Source: an uncultured Eubacteriaceae bacterium | Lineage (GTDB): Bacteria; Bacillota; Clostridia; Eubacteriales; Anaerofustaceae | Direction of reading: 5' to 3' | DNA: 11,024 nucleotides | Assembly: GCA_947058225.1 (NCBI GenBank) | Contig: CAMSGF010000012.1 | Location: 1-11,024 of the forward strand | Part shown: one piece after another, positions 5,667 to 11,024 of the stretch | Position numbering within the stretch: the first letter of the stretch is position 1 | Layout: each line of letters opens with the position of its first letter | The notes under the pieces: generated by a model | What the model saw: the letters and a program-made list of their open reading frames with translations, nothing else | Told to the model about the DNA's origin: nothing | Databases searched by the model: none | Program-made: the position numbers and the translations under genes

Positions 5667-6101
5667 ATGAAAACAGATATGAGAAAAGAAGTAGAAAGAA
5701 GATTATATAACTACACATTTAATTTATCGAGAATCAGCACTATTAAAAAACGTCTTGAAGAATTAGAGCCTGACACATTAAAGGCATCTGCATATTTACA
5801 AGTCGGAAATAATAATCAAAATTCTGATATTGTCGCAAGGGAGGCAATAAGAATCAGTGATTTTGAAGATATGTTAAGGGCAGAGCTTAAGAAAAGAGAA
5901 CTTGATGTCTTTGAAATAGATAAAGCTATGGAATGTTTAACACAAATTGAAAATAAAGTTATAGTTATGAGATATTTTAAGTTAAATAAAATGGGATACA
6001 TAAGTGACACACTTTGTTATTCAAGAGAATATTTGAGCAGAATCTGCAAGAAAGCCATCATAAAAATTCAAAAAGTTTTATACGGAGTAATGGACGAATA
6101 A
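5667..6101 (+). CDS. Sigma-region-4-like / phage ArpU-RinA-type transcription regulator
   Basis: 144 residues. The N-terminal half is helical and charged, with an early coiled-coil-like stretch (residues ~20-35) and no core-binding sigma region 2. The C-terminal ~55 residues resemble sigma region 4: LTQIENKVIVMRYF (91-104), then an HTH with recognition segment CYSREYLSRICKKAI (117-131) and a closing amphipathic helix. This layout and length fit the phage late-gene activators of the ArpU/RinA type, and region-4-only sigma-like proteins in general; I cannot decide between them. The start follows AAAAAGGAG. It is expressed from a strong promoter whose spacer holds an operator, divergent from the XRE repressor. 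No structural phage gene, integrase or terminase is visible nearby, so its target genes are not in the window. Confidence 0.7.
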   Translation: MKTDMRKEVERRLYNYTFNLSRISTIKKRLEELEPDTLKASAYLQVGNNNQNSDIVAREAIRISDFEDMLRAELKKRELDVFEIDKAMECLTQIENKVIVMRYFKLNKMGYISDTLCYSREYLSRICKKAIIKIQKVLYGVMDE

Positions 6102-6120
6102 AATAAATATTAAAATATTT

Positions 6121-6591
6121 TTATAATGCGAATATTCCATAGGATAGAGCAGTCATAATCACTCCTGCGGTTATAACTCCCATAAGTATTGACGGAAAAG
6201 CTGTTTTTAAACGCATATCGAGCATTCCTGCGACTAATGCTCCTGTCCACGCTCCTGTACCCGGTAGCGGAATTGCAACGAGTATAAAAAGACCGAGTGC
6301 TTCGTATTTATAAATTATTTTAGCTTTCAATCGGGCCTTGTTTTCTATTTTTAAAGCAATTTTTTGTAAAAATTTACTTTTTCTTTTTAAAAAACAAACG
6401 AATTTTCTTATAAAGATTATTATAAAAGGAACAGGAATCATATTTCCAATAACTGCGGCTACAAAGCATAAAGCTATATTAAGGTCATTTGCAATTCCGA
6501 TTGGAATAGCTCCCCTCAATTCAATAATAGGAGTCATTGATATAAGTATTGTATAAAAAAAGGCCTTAATTGTTGACATAAATTTCTCCAA
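6121..6591 (-). CDS. COG2426-type small multidrug export family membrane protein
   Basis: A 156-residue integral membrane protein with about four hydrophobic segments: two flanking ELRGAIP (24-30), one around 100-122 and one at the C-terminus (~134-156). Two conserved loops mark the family: E-L-R-G-A-I-P near the N-terminus and PLPGTGAWTG (109-118), which resemble the re-entrant loops of DedA-like proteins. A basic cytoplasmic segment (63-92, many Lys/Arg) joins the halves. The database name 'small multidrug export' is not backed by firm functional data, so no substrate is claimed. The start ATG follows TTTGGAGA. It converges on the sigma-like gene with only 19 bases between the stop codons and diverges from the oxidoreductase gene. 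Confidence 0.85.
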   Translation of the reverse strand: MEKFMSTIKAFFYTILISMTPIIELRGAIPIGIANDLNIALCFVAAVIGNMIPVPFIIIFIRKFVCFLKRKSKFLQKIALKIENKARLKAKIIYKYEALGLFILVAIPLPGTGAWTGALVAGMLDMRLKTAFPSILMGVITAGVIMTALSYGIFAL

Positions 6592-6611
6592 AGTTTAATT
6601 TTACTTTTCAA

Positions 6612-6640
6612 AATGTATCATATTTTTTATAAAAATACAA
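6612..6640 (-). promoter_or_regulatory. Possible promoter of the COG2426 membrane protein gene
   Basis: On the minus strand TTGTAT (6640-6635), 17 bases, TACATT (6617-6612), about 20 bases before the start codon. The hexamers are imperfect in a very AT-rich region. Confidence 0.35.
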
Positions 6641-6649
6641 TATTTGTGT

Positions 6650-6679
6650 TTGTAAATAATATTAAATTTATATTATAAT
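6650..6679 (+). promoter_or_regulatory. Possible promoter of the oxidoreductase gene
   Basis: TTGTAA (6650-6655), an 18-base spacer and a perfect -10 TATAAT (6674-6679), about 40 bases before the ATG. No palindromic operator is obvious. Confidence 0.45.
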
Positions 6680-6720
6680 TATTAATAAAATGCTAAGAAT
6701 AATGTAAAGAGGTGAGATTT

Positions 6721-8013
6721 ATGAAAAAATGGAAATGCGATATATGTATGCAAATTATCGAAAGTGATGAAATGCCAAAGATTTGTCCCGTTTGTAAAGC
6801 GGACAGTTCCCATTTTTCCCTTGCAGAAGAAAGTGAGGGAAAGGTTATTTCAAAGGATGAGAAATATGTAATTATCGGAGGTTCTGCTGCCGGGCTTGAA
6901 GCAGCGAAAGTAATTGTAAATGGCAATGATAAAGCGGATGTTACAATAATAAATAAAGAAGAAGAATATCCTTACAATAGGCCCGGTCTTAGCAATTATG
7001 TGGCAGGGAAAATAGATAAAAATTTATTGTATATGGAAAATGAGGAATTTTTTAAGAAAAATAATATAGATTTTAGATTGGGCATCAGTGCGACGGGTGT
7101 GGATACAAATGAAAAAAAAGTTTCTTTATCAAACGGAGAAAGTATATCTTATGATAAACTTCTCTTTGCCAACGGTTCAAGTCCGTTTGTTCCATTTGAA
7201 GCTGATATCGATAATGAAACAGTGTTTAGTTTAAGAACGATGAAAGACAGTGATGGAATTTTAGAAAAAATAAACAAAAGCAGCACCGCTATTGTAATCG
7301 GTGGCGGAATTTTAGGAATAGAGGCACTGTCGGCTTTAGTTAAGCAAGGGCTTAAAACGACAGTTATCGAATATACTCCTAATATAATGGGAATCCAGCT
7401 CGATGATACAAGCAGTGAAATGTTTAGGAATGTATTGGAAAATGAGGGTGTAACTGTTCTTACGGGTAAACAGGTTACAAGTGTTAAAGAAGGTATCGTT
7501 TCAATGAAAGATGAAGAAGATTTAAGTGCAGATTTAATAATAATTTGTGCGGGAGTTAAATCTAATATCGATATTATAAAAGGAAGTGGTATTGATACGA
7601 ACAGGGGTATTATCATAGATGATATGTGTAAAACCAATGTAGAGGACGTTTTTGCCTGCGGTGATATTGCAGAATACAAAGGCAGGGTTACGGCTCTTTG
7701 GTCGAATGCGGTTATGACGGGAAAAGTTGCGGGAAGTAATATGATAGGAAAAAGTGAGAGAATAGAAAAGATTATTCCATCGACTGTGTTTAATGGGTTT
7801 GGAGTAGAAATCTTCAGCATCGCAGATACAAAAGGCGGCGATGATAAAGAAGAAATGGTTGTTTCAAAAGATACTATATATAAAAAGATAGTATTAAAGG
7901 ATGGTATCATTGTCGGAGGTATCTTATACAATGACGTACAAAAGAGCAAATCTCTTTTAATAGCAGTAGAGGACGGACTTGGCAAAGATATTGCAAAAGA
8001 TATACTTGAATAA
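6721..8013 (+). CDS. Rubredoxin-like domain fused to FAD/NAD(P)-dependent oxidoreductase
   Basis: 430 residues from the ATG at 6721, chosen because AGAGGTGAG stands 4-8 bases before it; an upstream in-frame GTG at 6712 overlaps that ribosome binding site. Residues 1-34 form a rubredoxin-like iron knuckle with C6-D-I-C9 and C22-P-V-C25. A two-dinucleotide-fold reductase follows: FAD site IIGGSAAG (51-58), NAD(P) site VIGGGILG (192-199) and the second FAD contact CGD (313-315). The resemblance is to NADH-rubredoxin reductases and the NirB-type COG1251 group. No redox-active CxxC disulfide is seen near the FAD domain, so it is not a thioredoxin reductase or mercuric reductase. In anaerobes such proteins usually pass electrons from NAD(P)H to rubredoxin-type acceptors for removal of oxygen or peroxide; the acceptor here is unknown. 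It has no co-directional neighbour and ends before a terminator at 8118. Confidence 0.88.
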   Translation: MKKWKCDICMQIIESDEMPKICPVCKADSSHFSLAEESEGKVISKDEKYVIIGGSAAGLEAAKVIVNGNDKADVTIINKEEEYPYNRPGLSNYVAGKIDKNLLYMENEEFFKKNNIDFRLGISATGVDTNEKKVSLSNGESISYDKLLFANGSSPFVPFEADIDNETVFSLRTMKDSDGILEKINKSSTAIVIGGGILGIEALSALVKQGLKTTVIEYTPNIMGIQLDDTSSEMFRNVLENEGVTVLTGKQVTSVKEGIVSMKDEEDLSADLIIICAGVKSNIDIIKGSGIDTNRGIIIDDMCKTNVEDVFACGDIAEYKGRVTALWSNAVMTGKVAGSNMIGKSERIEKIIPSTVFNGFGVEIFSIADTKGGDDKEEMVVSKDTIYKKIVLKDGIIVGGILYNDVQKSKSLLIAVEDGLGKDIAKDILE

Positions 8014-8090
8014 GTATTAATATAGATATTCTTAATAATGTTTTTTATATAAACAAATTCTTTTAAATCAATTTTTTGTAATTAATATGT

Positions 8091-8125
8091 GTTTTAATTA
8101 ATATAATATATCCTTATAATCGATT
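8091..8125 (+). repeat. Duplicated 35-bp module, copy A
   Basis: It starts GTTTTAATTAATATAA and ends CTTATAATCGATT. It matches 8503-8536 at about 32 of 35 positions with one single-base gap. It contains TATAAT and leads into the terminator hairpin at 8118-8151. Confidence 0.6.
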
Positions 8126-8151
8126 CACATTTATTTGTGAGTCGATTTTTT
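8118..8151 (+). terminator. Terminator downstream of the oxidoreductase gene
   Basis: A 12-bp stem (8118-8129 with 8136-8147, one G-T pair), a six-base loop TTTATT and a T-run through 8151. It lies 105 bases after the oxidoreductase stop codon. Confidence 0.7.
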
Positions 8152-8335
8152 ACTGTCAAAGTCTAATTTAATTTAATATTTTTAAGCCGTTTCTTACATT
8201 TATATATGATTGTTCATCCTTGCTTTATTTGTTTAATAAGTTTTAAAATTAATGTTAAGCGTTTTTTATACGTCTACGATTTTTTTGATTTTATTCAATT
8301 TTATTTGAAATATCCTGTGTTTTAGAGATAAGTAC

Positions 8336-8370
8336 AACCCACCTGTTAATTATTGATTGGGTTCTTTTTT
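8336..8370 (+). terminator. Weak terminator-like hairpin
   Basis: AACCCA (8336-8341) pairs with TGGGTT (8358-8363) across a 16-base loop, followed by CTTTTTT. The stem is short. CACCTGT (8340-8346) can instead pair with ACAGGTG (8398-8404). No upstream gene on this strand is identified, so its role is uncertain. Confidence 0.3.
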
Positions 8371-8502
8371 GATAATATGTAAAATTAATATAAATTTACA
8401 GGTGCTTATTTTATATTTTTATAAATATAAAATTTTATGAAAGAGATATTTAATAAAGAAATAAAATATAAAATAAAAGAAAGCCGGTTTCTTATTACAA
8501 AT

Positions 8503-8536
8503 GTTTTAATTGATATAATATATTCTTATATCGATT
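8503..8536 (+). repeat. Duplicated 35-bp module, copy B
   Basis: It starts GTTTTAATTGATATAA and continues to TCGATT. The downstream hairpin present after copy A is weakened here (about seven AT pairs), but a run of eight T remains at 8558-8565. Confidence 0.6.
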
Positions 8537-8574
8537 TATACTTAATTATAAATTAGCTTTTTTTTAATACAAAT

Positions 8575-8601
8575 AAAACCACCGGTGTCACCGGTGGTTT
8601 T
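8575..8601 (-). terminator. Terminator of spoVT
   Basis: A perfect 11-bp stem (AAAACCACCGG at 8575-8585, CCGGTGGTTTT at 8591-8601) with loop TGTCA, immediately after the spoVT stop codon. T-rich sequence follows the stem on the minus strand. The symmetric A/T ends could also stop plus-strand transcripts. Confidence 0.85.
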
Positions 8602-8603
8602 TA

Positions 8604-9143
8604 TTATTGCTCCATTTGCTTTCCAAGGAAGATTGCTCCTGTTTGTGTAAGAAGGCTTGCATTTTCATAATCCATAACTTTTTCATCTTTGCTCACCAAC
8701 AAGACTGCTCCTATAGGGTCACCCTGTGCTATTATCGGCGAGATGACCTTAAATGGCAAATCCATATCGATTTCTGTTGAAATTTCAATGTTTGTATCTT
8801 TTGATGTAACAAGCTTTCTGTTTGATATTACTTTGTCAAGCGCTGCACTTATTTTCTTTTCTGCAAAAATTTTTTTATTTCCGCTTGATGCTGCTATAAA
8901 AGAATCTCTGTCACATATTAAACTTATTGCCTTTGTAGATAAAGACAGACTGTCTACATATTCCTGTGCAAATGCAGAAAGCTCACCTATCGGTGAATAC
9001 TTCTTTAATATCACTTCTCCTTCTTTATCAGTATATATTTCAAGGGATGTTCCTTCTTTTATTCTTAAAGTTCGTCTTATTTCTTTTGGGATAACGACTC
9101 TTCCCAAATCGTCAATTCTTCTAACTATTCCTGTCGCTTTCAC
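8604..9143 (-). CDS. spoVT: Stage V sporulation protein T, AbrB-type transcription regulator
   Basis: 179 residues, the family length. The N-terminal swapped-hairpin AbrB DNA-binding domain (residues ~1-50) carries the characteristic KATGIVRRIDDLGRVVIPK opening, followed by EIRRTLRIKEGTSLEIY. Residues ~55-179 form the GAF-like domain typical of SpoVT. The start is GTG, behind AAAAGGAG at 7-base spacing. In Bacillus the protein tunes forespore gene expression; in clostridia it is needed for spore formation. It also occurs in relatives that rarely sporulate, so its presence alone does not prove sporulation. It diverges from the CoA-transferase gene across 180 bp and has its own perfect terminator. 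Confidence 0.93.
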   Translation of the reverse strand: MKATGIVRRIDDLGRVVIPKEIRRTLRIKEGTSLEIYTDKEGEVILKKYSPIGELSAFAQEYVDSLSLSTKAISLICDRDSFIAASSGNKKIFAEKKISAALDKVISNRKLVTSKDTNIEISTEIDMDLPFKVISPIIAQGDPIGAVLLVSKDEKVMDYENASLLTQTGAIFLGKQMEQ

Positions 9144-9184
9144 TTTTTTACTCCTTTTCCTTTTCTTGATTAATTACTTAATTT

Positions 9185-9213
9185 TAGTGTTGCTAAGAAT
9201 TGAAATATTATTC
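9185..9213 (-). promoter_or_regulatory. Weak sigma-G-like promoter candidate for spoVT
   Basis: On the minus strand GAATA (9213-9209), a 17-base spacer and AACACTA (9191-9185). The -35 fits the sigma-F/G type well; the -10 fits CATNHTA at five of seven positions. In Bacillus subtilis spoVT is transcribed by sigma-G. The match is weak in AT-rich DNA. Confidence 0.25.
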
Positions 9214-9262
9214 TAAAATTATCATAATTTAGAAAAATTTTTATTTAAGTTTTATGCATATC

Positions 9263-9294
9263 TTGATTTAAATTAATCGATAATGTACTATAAT
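9263..9294 (+). promoter_or_regulatory. Possible promoter of the CoA-transferase gene
   Basis: A perfect -10 TATAAT (9289-9294) lies 29 bases before the start codon. The best -35, TTGATT (9263-9268), is 20 bases away, longer than ideal, so the promoter may need an activator or use a poorer -35 nearer the -10. Confidence 0.4.
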
Positions 9295-9323
9295 AAATAA
9301 GAAGAAAGGTAAAGGAGAAAACT

Positions 9324-10667
9324 ATGGATATAAGAGAGCTTTATGATAAAAAGAAAGTCAGTGCAAAAGAAGCAAGTGAAGTTATAAAATCGGGAGATTG
9401 GGTTGATTATGGCTGGACTGCCACAACTCCGCACGATATAGATATTGAACTTGCAAAAAGGTTACCGAATTTGGAAAATGTTATTTTCAGGGGAGGAATT
9501 TTACTTAAAAGACCTAAAATATTTGATATAGAAAATCAAAAAGAACATTTTACGTGGAATTCATGGCATATGAGTGGAATTGAAAGGAAAGCAATTAACG
9601 AAGGTTTTGCATTTTACGCACCTATAAGATATTCTGAACTTCCAAGATATTACAGAGATGGGAATACTCCTCCTGCAGATGTAATGATAACTCAGGTTTC
9701 CCCTATGGATGAACATGGATATTTCTCTTTTGGAACGAGTGCTTCACATTTAGCTGCATGTGCAGAATCAGCTAAAGTTATAATCGTTGAAGTCAATGAG
9801 AATGTTCCAAGATGTCTTGGTGGATTTGAAGATGGGATACATATCTCTCAGGTAGATATGGTTGTTGAAGGTTCCAATCCTCCTATGGGACAAAGTCCTG
9901 CAGGAGAAGCAACAGAAGTCGATACAAAGATAGCAAAGCTTGTGGTTGAAGAGATACCAAACGGAGCATGCTTACAACTTGGAATCGGAAGTATGCCAAA
10001 TACGGTTGGTTCACTTATTGCACAGTCTGATTTGAAGGACTTAGGTGTTCACTCAGAAATGTATGTAGATGCGTTTGTCGATATTGCAAAGGCAGGCAAA
10101 ATTACAGGTGCAAACAAGGAAATAAACCGTTACAGACAGACATACGCCTTCGCTGCGGGAACACAAAAACTTTATGATTATTTAGACAATAACCCTGAAT
10201 GTATGTCATGCCCTGTTGATTATGTAAATGATGTTAGGGTTATATCAAGTCTTAACAATTTTATGTCTATAAATAACGCTGTTGACATCGACCTTTACGG
10301 ACAGGTGAATGCTGAATCTGCAGGAATAAGACAGATAAGCGGTGCAGGCGGACAGCTTGATTTTGTCCTTGGAGCGTATTTATCCAAAGGTGGCAAGAGT
10401 TTTATTTGCTGTTCTTCCACATTTAAAACAAAATCAGGAGAATTAAAATCAAGAATTGTTCCTACATTAAATCCAGGTTCAATCGTAACAGATACGAGGG
10501 CTAATACTCATTATGTTGTAACAGAGTATGGAAAAGTGAATTTAAAAGGCCTTGCTGTGTGGCAAAAGGCAGAAGCATTAATTTCCATTTCACATCCTGA
10601 TTTTAGGGACGAGCTTATAAAGGAAGCTGAAAAACAAAAAATCTGGAGAAGAAGTAATAAAAAATAA
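9324..10667 (+). CDS. Butyryl-CoA:acetate / acyl-CoA:acetate CoA-transferase
   Basis: 447 residues, a full-length member of the acetyl-CoA hydrolase/transferase family that includes 4-hydroxybutyrate CoA-transferase and butyryl-CoA:acetate CoA-transferase. The catalytic glutamate is probably Glu245 in [11 protein letters not shown]; the glycine-rich GAGGQLDF (340-347) contributes to CoA binding. The segment [18 protein letters not shown] (350-367) is typical of the butyrate-producing branch. The cytosolic reaction moves CoA from butyryl-CoA (or a related acyl-CoA) to acetate, releasing the acid and acetyl-CoA as the last step of butyrate fermentation. The exact acyl substrate cannot be fixed from sequence. 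AAAGGAG precedes the ATG. It is a single-gene unit between a divergent spoVT and its own terminator; no other butyrate-pathway genes are in the window. Confidence 0.88.
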   Translation: MDIRELYDKKKVSAKEASEVIKSGDWVDYGWTATTPHDIDIELAKRLPNLENVIFRGGILLKRPKIFDIENQKEHFTWNSWHMSGIERKAINEGFAFYAPIRYSELPRYYRDGNTPPADVMITQVSPMDEHGYFSFGTSASHLAACAESAKVIIVEVNENVPRCLGGFEDGIHISQVDMVVEGSNPPMGQSPAGEATEVDTKIAKLVVEEIPNGACLQLGIGSMPNTVGSLIAQSDLKDLGVHSEMYVDAFVDIAKAGKITGANKEINRYRQTYAFAAGTQKLYDYLDNNPECMSCPVDYVNDVRVISSLNNFMSINNAVDIDLYGQVNAESAGIRQISGAGGQLDFVLGAYLSKGGKSFICCSSTFKTKSGELKSRIVPTLNPGSIVTDTRANTHYVVTEYGKVNLKGLAVWQKAEALISISHPDFRDELIKEAEKQKIWRRSNKK

Positions 10668-10674
10668 AAAAGTA

Positions 10675-10700
10675 AAAAAAAGCGGGTAACCGCTTTTTTT
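10675..10700 (+). terminator. Terminator of the CoA-transferase gene
   Basis: An 11-bp stem (A7-GCGG with CCGC-T7) closed by a GUAA tetraloop, of the stable GNRA class, begins 8 bases after the stop codon and ends in a run of T. The A/T flanks make it potentially bidirectional. Confidence 0.9.
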
Positions 10701-11024
10701 ATGTGTATACTTTTTAATTAAATAATCTAGATTTAATTTATAAATATAAAGTACAACTTACAAAGTTAAATTTAGATGATGATTTTAAGACAGATATTCT
10801 ATTGATTTAAAAAAAGACTATTGGTTGGGGTAATATAATACTGTGTAATGCAGTGGAAGGAGAAAGTTGTAGATTTTTAATATATAATAAACAATATGTA
10901 ATATAGAAAGAGAAGAGTTGTTACTTTTTGATATATGAAAAAACCATAGATGCAGTGTGGTGTGGGAGGGGCGGCGAAAGACGCAGAGAGCGGGCAGAGC
11001 ACAGCAGGCAGCCGTGCGATGATG
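10701..11024. other. Right-end non-coding stretch with abrupt GC-rich end
   Basis: Positions 10701-10950 are AT-rich without a credible gene. One plus-strand frame reads with only two stops between 10740 and the end, which could be a decayed ORF. From about 10952 the sequence becomes G-rich (about two-thirds G+C by my count, purine-biased on the plus strand) up to the window end. A 25-codon frame opening at the ATG at 10950 runs off the edge but has no ribosome binding site. Confidence 0.4.

Larger units (their letters stand above)
8014..8603. other. 590-bp AT-rich gap between oxidoreductase and spoVT
   Basis: No convincing gene. It holds a strong terminator (8118-8151), a second weaker hairpin with a T-run (8336-8370), a duplicated 35-bp module (8091-8125 and 8503-8536) and a short shared sequence, AAGCCG(G)TTTCTTA, at 8184 and 8481. 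A 39-codon frame (8437-8556) covers the second module but has no ribosome binding site. The mosaic of repeated pieces suggests remnants of an older duplication or a decayed small element. Confidence 0.5.

Noticed and set aside
6003..6016. Additional XRE operator inside the sigma-like gene (ACACACTTTGTTAT)
   Set aside because: Only the left half matches the TCACA-N4-GTGYA pattern and it lies in conserved coding sequence. Probably coincidental.
6106..6122. Terminator between the convergent sigma-like and membrane protein genes
   Set aside because: AAATATT-AA-AATATTT is only a seven-bp all-A/T stem with a two-base loop, too weak to call.
7149..7985. Long minus-strand open frame of 278 codons opposite the oxidoreductase gene
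   Set aside because: It mirrors the codon structure of the clear oxidoreductase gene, has Ser/Ile/Pro-rich low-complexity content and no ribosome binding site. It is a shadow.
8437..8556. 39-codon plus-strand frame (starts MKEIFNKEIK) in the gap before spoVT
   Set aside because: No ribosome binding site, extremely AT-rich, preceded by an A/T palindrome, and its second half is the duplicated non-coding module. The matching copy at 8091 is not open in the same way.
8689..9216. Plus-strand frame of 175 codons opposite spoVT
   Set aside because: The SpoVT product on the other strand is unmistakable. This frame has no recognisable domain and no start signal.
9213..9242. CodY-like box upstream of the CoA-transferase gene
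   Set aside because: The best alignment to AATTTTCWGAAAATT has about five mismatches, not better than chance in such AT-rich DNA.
1..11024. CRISPR array, insertion sequence, integrase or origin of replication
   Set aside because: No regularly spaced identical repeats, no transposase or integrase reading frame, and no DnaA-box cluster were seen on either strand.

Overview
The window looks like a chromosomal segment of a low-GC Gram-positive anaerobe of the Clostridia/Tissierellia type. Coding DNA is AT-rich and intergenic DNA more so, ribosome binding sites are strong AGGAGG-like sequences, and a SpoVT-type spore regulator lies beside a butyrate/acetate CoA-transferase. I cannot name the species from sequence alone.

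Layout. (1) Positions 1-498 are mostly non-coding. They hold two diverged tandem copies of a ~125-bp unit on the minus strand: a promoter-like stretch with a G-tract, then the start of a small Cys-rich ORF. The copy at the left edge is intact as far as visible; the second has lost all its cysteines. (2) Positions 4716 to 499 form a minus-strand operon: OmpR-type response regulator, sensor histidine kinase and PcrA/UvrD-type DNA helicase. The first two genes overlap by 11 bp, and the helicase ribosome binding site lies at the end of the kinase gene. (3) A small zinc-ribbon gene (4866-5048) diverges from the operon. The 150-bp gap carries an 11-bp-phased direct repeat typical of OmpR-family sites just upstream of the small gene's -10, and a related site in the promoter spacer of the response-regulator gene. 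(4) Positions 5140-6101 hold a Cro/C1-type repressor gene and a divergent gene for a sigma-region-4-like (phage ArpU/RinA-like) protein. Between them are three copies of a 14-bp operator, TCACA-N4-GTGYA. Two of them occupy the spacers of the two divergent promoters. This is a compact lysogeny-switch-like module with no other phage genes in view. (5) A COG2426-type small membrane protein (6121-6591, minus) diverges from a rubredoxin-like/FAD-NAD(P) oxidoreductase (6721-8013, plus). (6) A 590-bp non-coding stretch (8014-8603) contains a good terminator and duplicated short modules. (7) spoVT (minus) diverges from a CoA-transferase gene (plus) that ends in a clear GUAA-loop terminator. (8) The last ~73 bases change abruptly to about two-thirds G+C.

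The genes fall into independent small units: an envelope- or stress-sensing two-component system co-transcribed with a DNA repair helicase and probably driving a zinc-ribbon protein; an autoregulated repressor/activator switch; a redox enzyme; and a fermentation enzyme next to a sporulation regulator. The strongest candidate for something undescribed is the three-operator switch at 5481-5667. Next are the response-regulator sites at 4757-4833 and the G-tract/decayed-gene pair at the left edge.
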